This document shows, piece after piece, positions 45,601 through 53,913 of a stretch of 53,913 nt of DNA. The notes under the pieces are model-generated. The model saw nothing but the letters and a program-made list of their open reading frames with translations, did not search any database and had not been told where the DNA came from. Numbering within the stretch: the stretch's first letter is position 1; every line of letters begins with the position of its first letter. The stretch lies in assembly GCA_945876565.1 (NCBI GenBank), contig CAMCOS010000015.1, forward strand, positions 1 to 53,913, written 5' to 3'. A program made the translations under genes and the position numbers. Source of the stretch: Lautropia mirabilis (GTDB taxonomy: Bacteria > Pseudomonadota > Gammaproteobacteria > Burkholderiales > Burkholderiaceae_B).

Positions 45601-48284
45601 ACCGCCATGTCAACGCCATCGCCGGCCGCCTTAGCCTGCGTCCACCGCAGCGCCGCTCGCTGGAAATCCTCGACCGCATTACCGAGATTGCTCCGCCCGG
45701 CAAGGGTGCCGATGTAGCGGCCATGCTGGAGGCAATCCGCAGCGAGTTCCCGTCGGTCACGGATTTCGAGCGCCACTTTCCCTCGCTGTGCTTTGCGCTC
45801 GCCACGGGCGTGGGCAAGACGCGGCTGATGGGTGCTTTCATCAGCTATCTGCACCTGGCGCACGGCATCGACAACTTCTTCGTGCTGGCGCCGAACCTGA
45901 CCATCTACAACAAACTGATTGCCGACTTCAGCGACCGCAATCATCCCAAGTACGTGTTCCGGGGTATCGCCGAATTCGCCATCGACGCGCCGTCCATTAT
46001 CACGGGCGACAACTACGACCAGCACGACCCGCGTAGCGGCACGCTGTTCGGTGGCGTGCGCATCAACATCTTCAACATTTCCAAGATCAACTCGGAAGTA
46101 CGCGGCGGCAAGTCGCCACGCATCAAGCGGCTGTCGGAATATATCGGCGAGAGCTACTTCGACTATCTGGCCGGCCTTCCGGACTTGGTCATGCTCATGG
46201 ACGAATCACATCGTTACCGCGCCAGTGCGGGCATTCGCGCCATCAACGAGTTGAAGCCGATTCTCGGGCTGGAATTGACGGCCACGCCCTTCGTGGAGTC
46301 GGCGCGCGGTGCGGTGCCCTTCAAGAATGTGATCGTTGATTACCCGCTCGGGCAGGCGATGAAGGATGGCTTCGTCAAGGAGCCGGCCGTCGTGACGCGC
46401 AAGAACTTCAACCCGGCGGGCATGTCGGCGGAGGAGATCGAGCGCCTGAAGCTGGAAGACGGCGTGCGCCTGCACGAAAGCGTGAAGGTAGAGCTGGAAA
46501 CTTACGCCCGCGAGAGCGACAACCCCATCGTCAAACCCTTCCTGCTGGTGATTGCCCGCGATACCACTCATGCCGGTCAGCTGACCGAGTTGATCAAGTC
46601 CGACAACTTCTTCGAGGGGCGCTATCGGGACAAGGTCATCCAGGTGGATTCGAGCAAGTCCGGCGCGGAAGAAGAGGAAATGATCACGCGCCTGCTCAAG
46701 GTGGAGCACACCGACGAGCCCACGGAGATCGTGATTCACGTCAACATGCTGAAGGAAGGCTGGGACGTGACCAACCTCTATACCATCGTGCCGTTGCGGG
46801 CCGCGAATGCGCGCATCCTCATCGAACAATCCATCGGGCGCGGCCTGCGCCTGCCTTATGGCAAGCGCACGGGTGTGTCGGCCGTGGATCGGCTGAACAT
46901 CGTCGCCCACGACAAGTTTCAGGAAATCATCACCGAGGCCAACCGGCCGGAGTCGGCAATCCATTTGCAGACACTGGTGCTGGATGCCGATACGCTCGGG
47001 CAGAAAACCACCACGGTGGTGTCTCAATCGCGGCTGGCGACCAAGCTGGGTTTGACGCCTGCCCATGCGACCAGCAGCACGACCGTGGCCGGGCAGGATC
47101 AGGCGCCTGTGTTCAGCAAACCAGAAGAACAGAAAGTTGCGCAGATCACCTACGAGGTCATCCGCAAGCTGGAAAACCAGCCGCAGACCTTGCCCACCAT
47201 CGAGTACCTGAAGAAACCGGAAATCCAGGCTGCCATCGTCAAGGCGGTTGAGGAGCAGCATCAGCAGGCGCAGTTCGAACTCGAAGGTATGGGAGAAAAG
47301 GCGGATATTGCTGCCGTGGTGGCGCAGACGGTTGAACTGGTGACTCAGCAGACCATCGATATTCCGCGCATCCTGGTGGTACCCAAAGGCGAAGTGAAAT
47401 CGGGCTTCAAGCCTTTTACGCTCGATCTGGCCGCACTGAAATATCCGGCAGTTTCGGACGAGCTTTGGATTCAGCACTTGCGCACCAATCAACTCGAAGT
47501 GGTTTCGCTGGGACGTGGCGGTATCGAAGAGGCCCGGCTGGAAGACTATGTGGTCAGTGGCCTGGTCGATTTTGACGATATTTCCTACGACGATCACGCC
47601 GACCTGCTCTACGATCTGGCCGCCCAGACCGTGCAGCACTTCAAGGGCTATCTGTCCGAGGAGGACATCCGCAAGGTGCTGCGTTGTTACCAGCGCGACA
47701 TCGCGCGCTTCATCCATGCCCAGATGCAGGCGCAATACTGGGTGGATGTTGCCGGCTACGAGGTGAAAGTCAGCAAGGGCTTTACCGAGTTGAAGCAAAG
47801 CGCCTATACCTACTCGGTACAGGAACCTCCGGCCAACTATCGGGTGGAACCGGCGGACAAGAGCAACATGGCGAAGTACCTGTTCGGCGGTTTTCAGAAA
47901 TGCCTGTATCCGGTGCAGAAGTTCGATTCGGACTCGGAGCGCAAGCTGGCAGTGATTCTGGAACGCGATGCGCTCAAGTGGTTCAAGCCGGCCAAGGGCC
48001 AGTTCCAGATTTATTACCAGCACGGCGCGGATCATCTGGAATATCAGCCAGACTTCATTGCCGAGACGACCACCACGATCTACATGCTGGAACCGAAGAA
48101 GCGCACTGAACTTGAAGACTCGGTTGTCGTCGCCAAGAAGGAGGCCGCCATCAAATGGTGTACAAATGCCTCGGACCATGCAGCGAGCTACGGCGGCAAG
48201 CCGTGGCGCTATGTGCTGATTCCGCATGACGAGATTGTGGAAAACATGACCTTGGATGGGCTGGCGGCGCGATTTGGTTGCTGA
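45597..48284 (+). CDS. res: Type III restriction endonuclease Res
   Basis: 895 aa. Walker A is TGVGKT (residues 70-75), the DESH box is at about 202-205, followed by LELTATPF. A C-terminal helicase motif (IEQSIGRGLRLPYGKRTG) is present. The C-terminal PD-(D/E)xK nuclease is intact: Asp819 in YQPDFI, then Glu832 and Lys834 in LEPKK. Res works only with Mod, translocating between inversely oriented sites. A long open frame on the opposite strand (46206-48356) is a GC-codon artefact. Confidence 0.95.
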   Translation: MNRHVNAIAGRLSLRPPQRRSLEILDRITEIAPPGKGADVAAMLEAIRSEFPSVTDFERHFPSLCFALATGVGKTRLMGAFISYLHLAHGIDNFFVLAPNLTIYNKLIADFSDRNHPKYVFRGIAEFAIDAPSIITGDNYDQHDPRSGTLFGGVRINIFNISKINSEVRGGKSPRIKRLSEYIGESYFDYLAGLPDLVMLMDESHRYRASAGIRAINELKPILGLELTATPFVESARGAVPFKNVIVDYPLGQAMKDGFVKEPAVVTRKNFNPAGMSAEEIERLKLEDGVRLHESVKVELETYARESDNPIVKPFLLVIARDTTHAGQLTELIKSDNFFEGRYRDKVIQVDSSKSGAEEEEMITRLLKVEHTDEPTEIVIHVNMLKEGWDVTNLYTIVPLRAANARILIEQSIGRGLRLPYGKRTGVSAVDRLNIVAHDKFQEIITEANRPESAIHLQTLVLDADTLGQKTTTVVSQSRLATKLGLTPAHATSSTTVAGQDQAPVFSKPEEQKVAQITYEVIRKLENQPQTLPTIEYLKKPEIQAAIVKAVEEQHQQAQFELEGMGEKADIAAVVAQTVELVTQQTIDIPRILVVPKGEVKSGFKPFTLDLAALKYPAVSDELWIQHLRTNQLEVVSLGRGGIEEARLEDYVVSGLVDFDDISYDDHADLLYDLAAQTVQHFKGYLSEEDIRKVLRCYQRDIARFIHAQMQAQYWVDVAGYEVKVSKGFTELKQSAYTYSVQEPPANYRVEPADKSNMAKYLFGGFQKCLYPVQKFDSDSERKLAVILERDALKWFKPAKGQFQIYYQHGADHLEYQPDFIAETTTTIYMLEPKKRTELEDSVVVAKKEAAIKWCTNASDHAASYGGKPWRYVLIPHDEIVENMTLDGLAARFGC

Positions 48285-48310
48285 GAGAAAAGTCGGCGCT
48301 GGCGGGACGG

Positions 48311-48595
48311 CTATCTGGGTTTCGGCGGATCCTCCATCCGCCCCAGCCACTGCCACAACACCTTGATCGCCAGCCAGTAAGCATAGGCTGTGGCCGGTGC
48401 CATATCTCGGTGGGCTTTCCAGAACCCGATCACCTGCCGCTTGCCGATTTGCTCCAGGCCGGTCACGCGGAAATGCGCCTGCATCCAGTTGACCAGAATG
48501 ACCAGGCGGTCGACCTGCTGGCGCCGGTTGGATTTTCCACCATGGGCTACATAGACATGCGCCTGGCGACGAACCTGGTCAGCCAAGGTAGGCAT
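48311..48595 (-). CDS. Small integrase core-binding-like protein
   Basis: 94 aa: VDRLVILVNWMQAHFRVTGLEQIGKRQVIGFWKAHRDM followed by TAYAYWLAIKVLWQWLG resembles the SAM-like core-binding domain of tyrosine integrases, with no catalytic domain. Its ATG overlaps the 3' end of the interrupted integrase gene, so the pair was an operon. It may assist that integrase or be its accessory. Confidence 0.7.
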   Translation of the reverse strand: MPTLADQVRRQAHVYVAHGGKSNRRQQVDRLVILVNWMQAHFRVTGLEQIGKRQVIGFWKAHRDMAPATAYAYWLAIKVLWQWLGRMEDPPKPR

Positions 48596-48686
48596 TGCTC
48601 ACCTCGCGCCGGTTGTGGCCCAGCTCCAGGGCGATCTGATCCCGTGCCGTGTCATCGAGCTCTTTCGCCGCATCCAGTGAAATTCC
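48579..48686 (-). pseudogene. Second integrase, 3' fragment beyond IS66
   Basis: Removing the IS and one target duplicate restores a continuous frame. It adds 36 codons that read LDAAKELDDTARDQIALELG, then HNRREVSNAYLG and a stop. This carries the last catalytic His-x-x-Arg and the nucleophilic Tyr. The 5' fragment is at 51344-52188. Confidence 0.88.
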
Positions 48687-48747
48687 GTAAGCATCCGGTC
48701 TGAACCGTGGTTGTGCGATTTGGTAATTTTGTGCAGCGGGTTTTGCG

Positions 48748-50325
48748 TTACAGCTTCACGTTCCAAGGCAACAATTCATCGACCTTGTTGACTTTGTGGT
48801 CTGCGATGACGCTCAGGACGTGCGTGAGGTATTTCTCGGGGTTTACGCCATTTAGCTTGGCTGTGCCTAGCAAGCTGTACAGTGTGGCGGCTCTGTCGCC
48901 ACCGTTATCTGAGCCAAGAAATAGGAAATTCTTCCTTCCAACGGCAACGCTTCTTAGGGCGCGTTCGGCCGTATTGTTATCGATTTCAATGGCCCCATTG
49001 TCCAAGAATCGAGTGAGTGCTTGCCATTGGTTCAAGGCATACCTTATGGCGTCTGCTGTCACGGACTTCTTTGAGAGCGTGGGCAATTGATCAAGCAACC
49101 ACTGGTGGAGCGCTAGCACCTTTGGTTTGGACTTCGTCTCGCGTGTTTGTCGCCGTTCGTCTGGCGGCTTGCCGCGAACTTGGGTCTCAATGTCATAGAG
49201 CTCGCCGATCACCTGTAAAGCGTGCGTGGTGATGGGTGTCGGACTGGTAACATGAATGTCGTAGAACTTCCTGCGTGTGTGTGCCCAGCATGCAGCCTCA
49301 ACAATCTTGCCTGACTCGTACAAGGCATTGAATCCCGTATAAGCATCGGCCTGCAGCACGCCTTGGTAGTCTCGCAGGTGTGTTTGCGGATGAAGACCCC
49401 GACGGTCTGACGAGTAACGAAACCACACGGCAGGCGGGTTTGTGTCACCCGCCGGTCGATCGTCTCGGGCGTATACCCAAAGCCTAGCGGCCTTAGTCTT
49501 GCCAGTACCCGGGGCCAGTACCTGGATGGGTGTGTCATCGGCATGCAGCTTCTTGGCAGCAAAGACGTGTTCACGAAGCTTGGTCATCAAGGGATCGAGC
49601 AAGTCGTGCACCCCACCGATCCAGTCCCCAAGGGTGCTGTCGCTAAGTACCATGTCTTGGCGGGCGTAGATTTGGCACTGCCGATAGATGGGCAGGTGAT
49701 CTAGGTACTTGCTCACCATCACGTGGCTAAGCAGTCCGGGCCCAGCGTAGCTTCTGGGGATCGGTCGGCTCGGTGCTGGGGCCTGAACAATGGTGTCGCA
49801 GCAACGGCAGGTGAGCTTGGGGCGCACGTGGCGGATGACTTTAAAGTGAGCGGGCACCCATTCAAGGGTTTCGCTCACGTCCTCACCTAGACGGGCAAAG
49901 TCGCTGCCGCAGCTCGGGCACGACTGCTCTTGGGGCATGATTTCTTGTGTTTCACGCGGCAGGTGCTCAGGCAACGGTTGGCGCGCGGGTACCCGGCGCT
50001 CATGTCCTGCAATGGACTTGGTCTGCAGCCGGCTTTCACGCGCGCCTTGATTGATGTGCAGCTCTTCAAGCTCGAGGCAGAGTTGGTCTATTTGGCGATC
50101 TAGCTTCTCAGACTTCTGACCAAACAACATGCGCTTGAGTTTGTCGATCAGTAGACCTAAACGTGCAATCTCAGCCAGGTCATCACGCTTGGATGATTTA
50201 AGCGATTGCGCTTCAAATTGGAAGGCATCGCGCTCAGTCTTTAGTGCTTCAACGGTGGCAAATTGCGCCGTCAACAAGGCCTTCAGTTCTTCAATATTAT
50301 CAGGCAGTTGGGGCGTCTTGTGCAT
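48748..50325 (-). CDS. tnpC: IS66 transposase TnpC
   Basis: 525 aa. The N-terminal coiled coil (LLIDKLKRMLFGQKSEKLDRQ) and a zinc-finger region (CPSCGSDF, TCRCC) are followed by the DDE domain: Asp in LHADDTPI, Asp in LQADAYTG and Glu in IDNNTAERALR. The C-terminal IS66 tail is present. Full length and uninterrupted. Confidence 0.96.
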   Translation of the reverse strand: MHKTPQLPDNIEELKALLTAQFATVEALKTERDAFQFEAQSLKSSKRDDLAEIARLGLLIDKLKRMLFGQKSEKLDRQIDQLCLELEELHINQGARESRLQTKSIAGHERRVPARQPLPEHLPRETQEIMPQEQSCPSCGSDFARLGEDVSETLEWVPAHFKVIRHVRPKLTCRCCDTIVQAPAPSRPIPRSYAGPGLLSHVMVSKYLDHLPIYRQCQIYARQDMVLSDSTLGDWIGGVHDLLDPLMTKLREHVFAAKKLHADDTPIQVLAPGTGKTKAARLWVYARDDRPAGDTNPPAVWFRYSSDRRGLHPQTHLRDYQGVLQADAYTGFNALYESGKIVEAACWAHTRRKFYDIHVTSPTPITTHALQVIGELYDIETQVRGKPPDERRQTRETKSKPKVLALHQWLLDQLPTLSKKSVTADAIRYALNQWQALTRFLDNGAIEIDNNTAERALRSVAVGRKNFLFLGSDNGGDRAATLYSLLGTAKLNGVNPEKYLTHVLSVIADHKVNKVDELLPWNVKL

Positions 50326-50496
50326 GGGTTTTATTATACCAAACCACCCCAGTAACCACCACCATTAATTGCCTTTAAAGCCAATAAATATGCGGGTCTA
50401 CAACACAAACGACATGCTAGAAATAGTCACTTTTTACGACCCCAATCAGCACTGCTTATTGGTCCACTTTCGCCGCTATCAGCCAACCCACCACGC

Positions 50497-50841
50497 TCAA
50501 ACTTGCGTGGGTGTTCGAGTGCGTTTAGGCGCGCGCCAATCAATGCCCTCGAGCAGCATAGAGAGTTGCGCAGGGCTCAAATGTACCGAGCCGCTAGTGG
50601 CCTGTGGCCACACGAATCGACCCTCGTCTAATCGCTTGGCTAGTAAACATATGCCATCACCGCTATACCAGAGCAACTTAACGCGATCACCACGCCGACC
50701 CCTAAAGACAAACACATGGCCGCTAAAGGGATCGTGCTCGAGCGCCACCTGCACAAGCGCCGATAAACCATCGAAGCTCTTTCTCATGTCAGTCACACCC
50801 GCGGCAACCCACACTCGGGTACCTGGTGGCGGTCCGATCAT
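50497..50841 (-). CDS. tnpB: IS66 accessory protein TnpB
   Basis: 114 aa, the IS66 Orf2 pattern: VWVAAGVTDMRKSFDGLSALV, GHVFVFRGRRGDRVKLLWY and DEGRFVWP. It is needed for IS66 transposition with TnpA and TnpC. Its start overlaps the tnpA stop by four bases. Confidence 0.95.
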   Translation of the reverse strand: MIGPPPGTRVWVAAGVTDMRKSFDGLSALVQVALEHDPFSGHVFVFRGRRGDRVKLLWYSGDGICLLAKRLDEGRFVWPQATSGSVHLSPAQLSMLLEGIDWRAPKRTRTPTQV

Positions 50842-51257
50842 CGCAATGCCTGCAAGATCGAGCGCAAGGCATCCGTATCAACATGGCCATGAATACGCAA
50901 TCGATACTCACCGAGCTCAAGCTCAACATGCCCGAACCGAGCGCTGGTCTGAGTCGCCGGTGCCGATGCTGGTGCCAGCATCGGCCTTGATTTTTTATGC
51001 ATCGGCACGTCCAACGCGACCCTTACTGGTAGCAACTCCAAAGCATCACCGTTAGACTGGCGACGCATCGCACCGAGCTCGCCCTTCTTATACAAGTAGC
51101 GCCACTTGTGTAACTGATTGGCATTGATGCCATGGGCCATGGCCACTTTGGCGATCGAAATACCTGGCGCCATCGATTCCTCAACAATACAAACCTTTTG
51201 AGCGCTGGTGTATTGCTGACGGTTAAGCGGTAACGATAGGGAAGATAAATCTGCCAT
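50838..51257 (-). CDS. tnpA: IS66 accessory protein TnpA
   Basis: 139 aa with an N-terminal helix-turn-helix typical of IS66/IS3 OrfA (QYTSAQKVCIVEESMAPGIS, NANQLHKWRYLYKKGELG). First gene of the element, read from the 51343 end. Confidence 0.93.
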   Translation of the reverse strand: MADLSSLSLPLNRQQYTSAQKVCIVEESMAPGISIAKVAMAHGINANQLHKWRYLYKKGELGAMRRQSNGDALELLPVRVALDVPMHKKSRPMLAPASAPATQTSARFGHVELELGEYRLRIHGHVDTDALRSILQALR

Positions 51258-51343
51258 GAATAAGTGTCCGCTTAAGAATAGGTGGACACCTATTCTGGCA
51301 AACAGGAAGGCAGAAAAACAGACGGTTCAGACCGGATGCTTAC

Positions 51344-52188
51344 GAAATTCCCAACTGCTTCGACAGCCAGGTGTGATGCGATCGGCCATGGTCGATCCCA
51401 CTGGCCACTGGGCAATCCAAGCCCACCAGATCGCGATAGCGCTGTTGCGCATAGGCATGGCGCTCACGATGAAAGCGAATGCCATGACGCACCGTCTGGC
51501 CATAGCACTCCTGCCGGAAGTCTTCGTAAGACATTCGGCGAAAGATCAATGACCGATCATCGCCCTGCGCTTCGGCAGCCTGTTCCAGAACAACCAACTG
51601 CTCATCCCGGACGATCGGCACGCGACGCTTGCGCCCGCCCTTGGTGCCATCGGTCAGGTTCAGCCAGCCTGTGTGGGACTGCTGCCAGGCAGCCTGTGCA
51701 TCGAGCTTGGCCGATTCCTCGAAGCGCAGGCCAAATGCCCGCTGCAATTCCAGCAGCAGGGCGATACGCGGATCAATGATGCCAAGCCATGTTTCGTGTT
51801 CATCGGCGGAAACCGCCAGATTCTCGATAGCCACGCCAACGCGCTTGGGAATGCCGCAATCCCGGGTCGGGGAAACATGAAGCGATTTGTCGCCGCGGGC
51901 GATCTCCAGCACTCGGTTCACGGCGCTGACGTAATTCTGGGCTGTCGACTCTGCCAACAGCTCCTCATCCACCTGGTCGGCCAGCCATGCACCATAGGCC
52001 ACGACGACATCCAGGCTGACACGCTCCATGCGGCCGATCTCGTAGTGCTCGTGGGCGAAGTCGACGAAGCGATTCCATCGATCAGACATGGTGTCGATGC
52101 TGGCAAACGAGCACATGCCTCGCTCCAGTGCGATGCGGCCGGCGCTCTTCATGTCGCGCGCGCCAAGATCAAAGTTACGACTGCCCAT
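51344..52188 (-). pseudogene. Second tyrosine integrase, 5' fragment interrupted by IS66
   Basis: The ATG at 52188 is preceded by GAGGAG. The protein has a SAM-like N-terminal domain and an Integrase_1-type catalytic part: Arg in AFGLRFEESAKLD and the HGIRFHRERHAYAQ box. The frame runs into the IS end, where GTAAGC supplies a stop after KQLGIS. The Tyr is on the separated fragment, so this integrase is presently inactive. The reconstructed protein would be 314 aa. Confidence 0.9.
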
Positions 52189-52742
52189 AAAAATCTCCTC
52201 AAATGGTTGGGTGGAATGAAACGGGTACGACAGGCACAGCAATGGGGAGGCGGAACAACCGCCGAAGGAATTACCCTGGCCCACCGGCAAGACCGAAATC
52301 GAGTGGTGAGTGTTGGTTCACGCGCTGCGGGCGCGGACGCCGTGCAGGCAGGCCATGGGAGACGCCAGCCCGATGTGCCAGTGTCAAACTTCATCGATCG
52401 TCGTCGTCCTACGGGCTGCCGGTCGAGGCAGGCAGGCTCACCAGATGTGAGCGAGCCATGGGCCCATCCACGGTCGACGCCGCGATCATTTGCTGCATTT
52501 GCCGACTGTCACGCAATTTCACGCGCCGCCGGCGGTCCGGAAACCCGCACCAAGGCTGGCTTCCGCTGCTTCTCTCTCTGCCCGTCTCTGTTTGGAAGGG
52601 CCACTTCAAAAACGCGCCAACTGCTGCGCGGGTGTGACATGAATGCTGTTTATTTCGTTTCCCCAGCTAGGAAAGCCACATCGAGGCCGTGGCGAGCACC
52701 AACGTGAGCGCGATCGTAATGGCGGGGAACCCAGTTGCGTCA

Positions 52743-52773
52743 CCGAAATGCGGCCAAAAAGGGCGCATTTCGG
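52743..52773. repeat. 31-nt palindrome, right copy
   Basis: CGAAATGCG and CGCATTTCG form a perfect 9-bp stem within a 31-nt imperfect palindrome. It matches the left copy at 29716-29746 at 27 of 31 positions when reverse-complemented. Confidence 0.8.
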
Positions 52774-52779
52774 AAATGC

Positions 52780-52878
52780 GCGTCCATATGGCTATGGACG
52801 CCGAAGTCTGGAGTGTCACTGCAGATGTTCTGCAGTGACCTTGGTATCGGCAACACGAGCCAGCAGCCCTGCAGTGAC
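52780..52878. repeat. Two further perfect inverted repeats
   Basis: GCGTCCATA (52780-52788) pairs with TATGGACGC (52793-52801). GTCACTGCAG (52815-52824) pairs with CTGCAGTGAC (52830-52839), and CTGCAGTGAC recurs at 52869-52878. With the palindrome just upstream this gives three consecutive hairpins. Confidence 0.75.
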
Positions 52879-53112
52879 TGTTGAGAGGTACTGCCGGACT
52901 ACTCATGCCGTGGTCCCGGCAAGAGGATTCTCCAGTACCGCTTCAGCGCTTCTAGTGAACCTGTCGCACCACTCCAGGCAAGATTCCGGTCCGCATCGGG
53001 GCGGAGATTTCCGCCAAGACGATGAAGCGAGCGTTGGACGATTTGATCGAGCAGGATTGGGGACTATGAGGGAGAACGCCGCTGACGGCGATATCGCCTC
53101 GGCAATCCAACC

Positions 53113-53234
53113 CATAAAGGACAAGAGACGGGGAAGTTTTCATGATGCTAATTACCCGGCAGCCAGGCATTAATCGTAATGCACTGATTTTCTATGGATT
53201 TCATAAAGGACAGGCCGCAGCAATGTCCTTTATG
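53113..53234. repeat. Three copies of CATAAAGGACA
   Basis: Direct copies are at 53113-53123 and 53202-53212; an inverted copy at 53224-53234 forms a perfect 11-bp inverted repeat with the second. Confidence 0.7.
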
Positions 53235-53419
53235 CAACGGGCGGTTGTCTGATAGAAAACGATCCTTGGCCTATACCGACATCAATAGTGAAGACCGTCT
53301 GGTGCAGGCTATCTTTGGTTTGGCCGGAACGTTGGGGAGACGGTTGAACGCATCGGCCGCGGCCCGGGCGCACTCTGGCAAAAGAGGTAATTAGCGTGAA
53401 AGAGTGTAATAAAGAGGGT

Positions 53420-53592
53420 AACGTCCCACAGGAATAAATCAGCCACCCATCAATCCACTGTTGTTAAGGGAGCATGTCTGCTGCAGGGGTTATCAATTGG
53501 GCCAGAGTCAAGGCCAGGGTCACGGCCAGAGTGGCCAACGTCCCACAGAGAGAAATGTGGTGACTATCAATCCACTGTTGTTAAGGAAGCAT
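53420..53592. repeat. 56-bp direct repeat, period 117
   Basis: Copies start at 53420 and 53537. Each has the same 12-bp left part (AACGTCCCACAG), a variable 17-bp middle and a shared right part including ATCAATCCACTGTTGTTAAG. The stretch between them holds short GGCCAG-containing tandem repeats. Confidence 0.75.
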
Positions 53593-53811
53593 AGGGGGTC
53601 AAAACATATCTCGCTTGAGCACTCCCTTCCCACGGGCGATAATGCTGACTTTCCAGTGCTCGCAGTTTGCACACTCTTCAAGCGACGAAAAAACAGGACA
53701 AGGAACCGGATAAATTTCCTAGGGATTCTCTGAAAAAGTCCCCGAATTCAGTGAACTCGAGGCGCGCTTAATTGTCTGAGTAGTACCGCTAACTTTTCCA
53801 TCACGATCATC

Positions 53812-53913
53812 ATGAACCAGTTGAGTTTTTCTGACATTGAATTCGATGCCAAGCGTAAGCAAACGCGGCGCGACAAATTCTTGGCCGAGATGGATAAGGT
53901 GGTTCCTTGGGCA
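53812..53913 (+). CDS. IS5-family transposase, N-terminal part
   Basis: 34 codons reach the window end: MNQLSFSDIEFDAKRKQTRR and then KFLAEMDKVVPW. This is the usual start of IS5-group transposases. The gene continues beyond the window, so completeness cannot be judged. Confidence 0.85.
   Translation, partial: MNQLSFSDIEFDAKRKQTRRDKFLAEMDKVVPWA

Larger units (their letters stand above)
48687..51343 (-). mobile_element. Complete IS66-family element, 2657 bp
   Basis: Terminal inverted repeats start GTAAGCATCCGGTCTGAACC; the first 22 bases are identical at both ends (48687-48708 and 51322-51343). An 8-bp target duplication, GAAATTCC, flanks it (48679-48686 and 51344-51351), as is typical of IS66. 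It carries tnpA, tnpB and tnpC on the minus strand, all intact. It lies within an integrase gene. Confidence 0.96.
52189..53811. other. Repeat-rich region without a convincing gene
   Basis: No frame here looks like a normal protein. A short stretch at about 52965-53069 reads KIPVRIGAEISAKTMKRALDDL to a stop and may be the end of a decayed gene. A 66-codon frame at 53194-53394 has one CPLC motif but overlaps an inverted repeat, and I do not call it. The region contains the palindromes and direct repeats listed separately. A left IS end may lie near 53720. Confidence 0.55.

Noticed and set aside
46206-48356. 716-codon open frame on the minus strand opposite res
   Set aside because: The plus-strand Res protein has all motifs and an intact nuclease. 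The antisense frame has no recognisable domain and arises from codon bias in GC-rich sequence.
52643-53173. 176-codon plus-strand frame in the right arm
   Set aside because: The composition is unlike a protein (Arg, Ser, His and Cys scattered), and it runs through three hairpins.
53194-53394. Small CPLC-containing protein
   Set aside because: The start codon region overlaps a perfect inverted repeat, there is only one CxxC pair and no recognised family.
53420-53592. Possible CRISPR array
   Set aside because: There are only two copies, the unit has a variable centre, the period is 117 and no cas gene is near.

Overview
The window looks like the chromosome of a betaproteobacterium, order Burkholderiales and most like Alcaligenaceae. 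The reasons are the dihydrolipoamide dehydrogenase-zapE neighbourhood, a long TrpS, the phaC-phaB-phaR polyhydroxyalkanoate cluster, PhaR, BamD and YajQ. No rRNA or tRNA gene was seen. The core part is moderately GC-rich, and base composition shifts between modules of the accessory part.

Bases 1-27760 are host chromosome. First come housekeeping genes: the lpd 3' end, zapE, trpS, a DinG/YoaA-type helicase, bamD, rluD and pgeF. Next are PHA synthesis and its regulator (phaC, phaB, phaR), an M23 peptidase with a MOSC protein, yajQ, an Old Yellow Enzyme, two tandem secreted paralogues, an otnK-otnC pair, an SDR and a GNAT. A light/pterin/photolyase district follows. On the plus strand are folE, a BLUF photoreceptor and a pterin-4a-carbinolamine dehydratase. 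On the minus strand a tight operon encodes three photolyase/cryptochrome paralogues plus the small proteins DUF2256 and DUF2237. A bicarbonate transporter pair (sbtA-sbtB) follows.

At about 28.1 kb a class II aldolase gene is cut, and an integrated element begins. Its left arm has a P4-type integrase, an AlpA-like factor, a 31-nt palindrome, a TrfA-family plasmid replication initiator and six iterons with a DnaA-box-like site. This is effectively a plasmid origin inside a chromosomal island. Its cargo (31.0-48.3 kb) is a co-directional defence locus: SNF2 helicase, small protein, Rad50-like ATPase with a C-terminal RN-x4-H motif, OLD-like ATPase/Toprim with a Dam-type methylase, a 1185-aa SIR2 protein, and a type III Mod-RhuM-Res set.

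The most striking observation is that the 5' end of mod occurs three times. One copy is intact. Two are short scars, each directly upstream of an inserted defence module (OLD+Dam, and SIR2). The ancestral order was probably helicase-small-ATPase-mod-rhuM-res, with extra defence genes loaded stepwise in front of mod.

The right arm has a second tyrosine integrase split by a complete IS66 element (perfect 8-bp target duplication). Beyond it lies about 1.6 kb of palindrome- and repeat-rich sequence with no convincing gene, including a second copy of the 31-nt palindrome. The window ends in the start of an IS5-family transposase.
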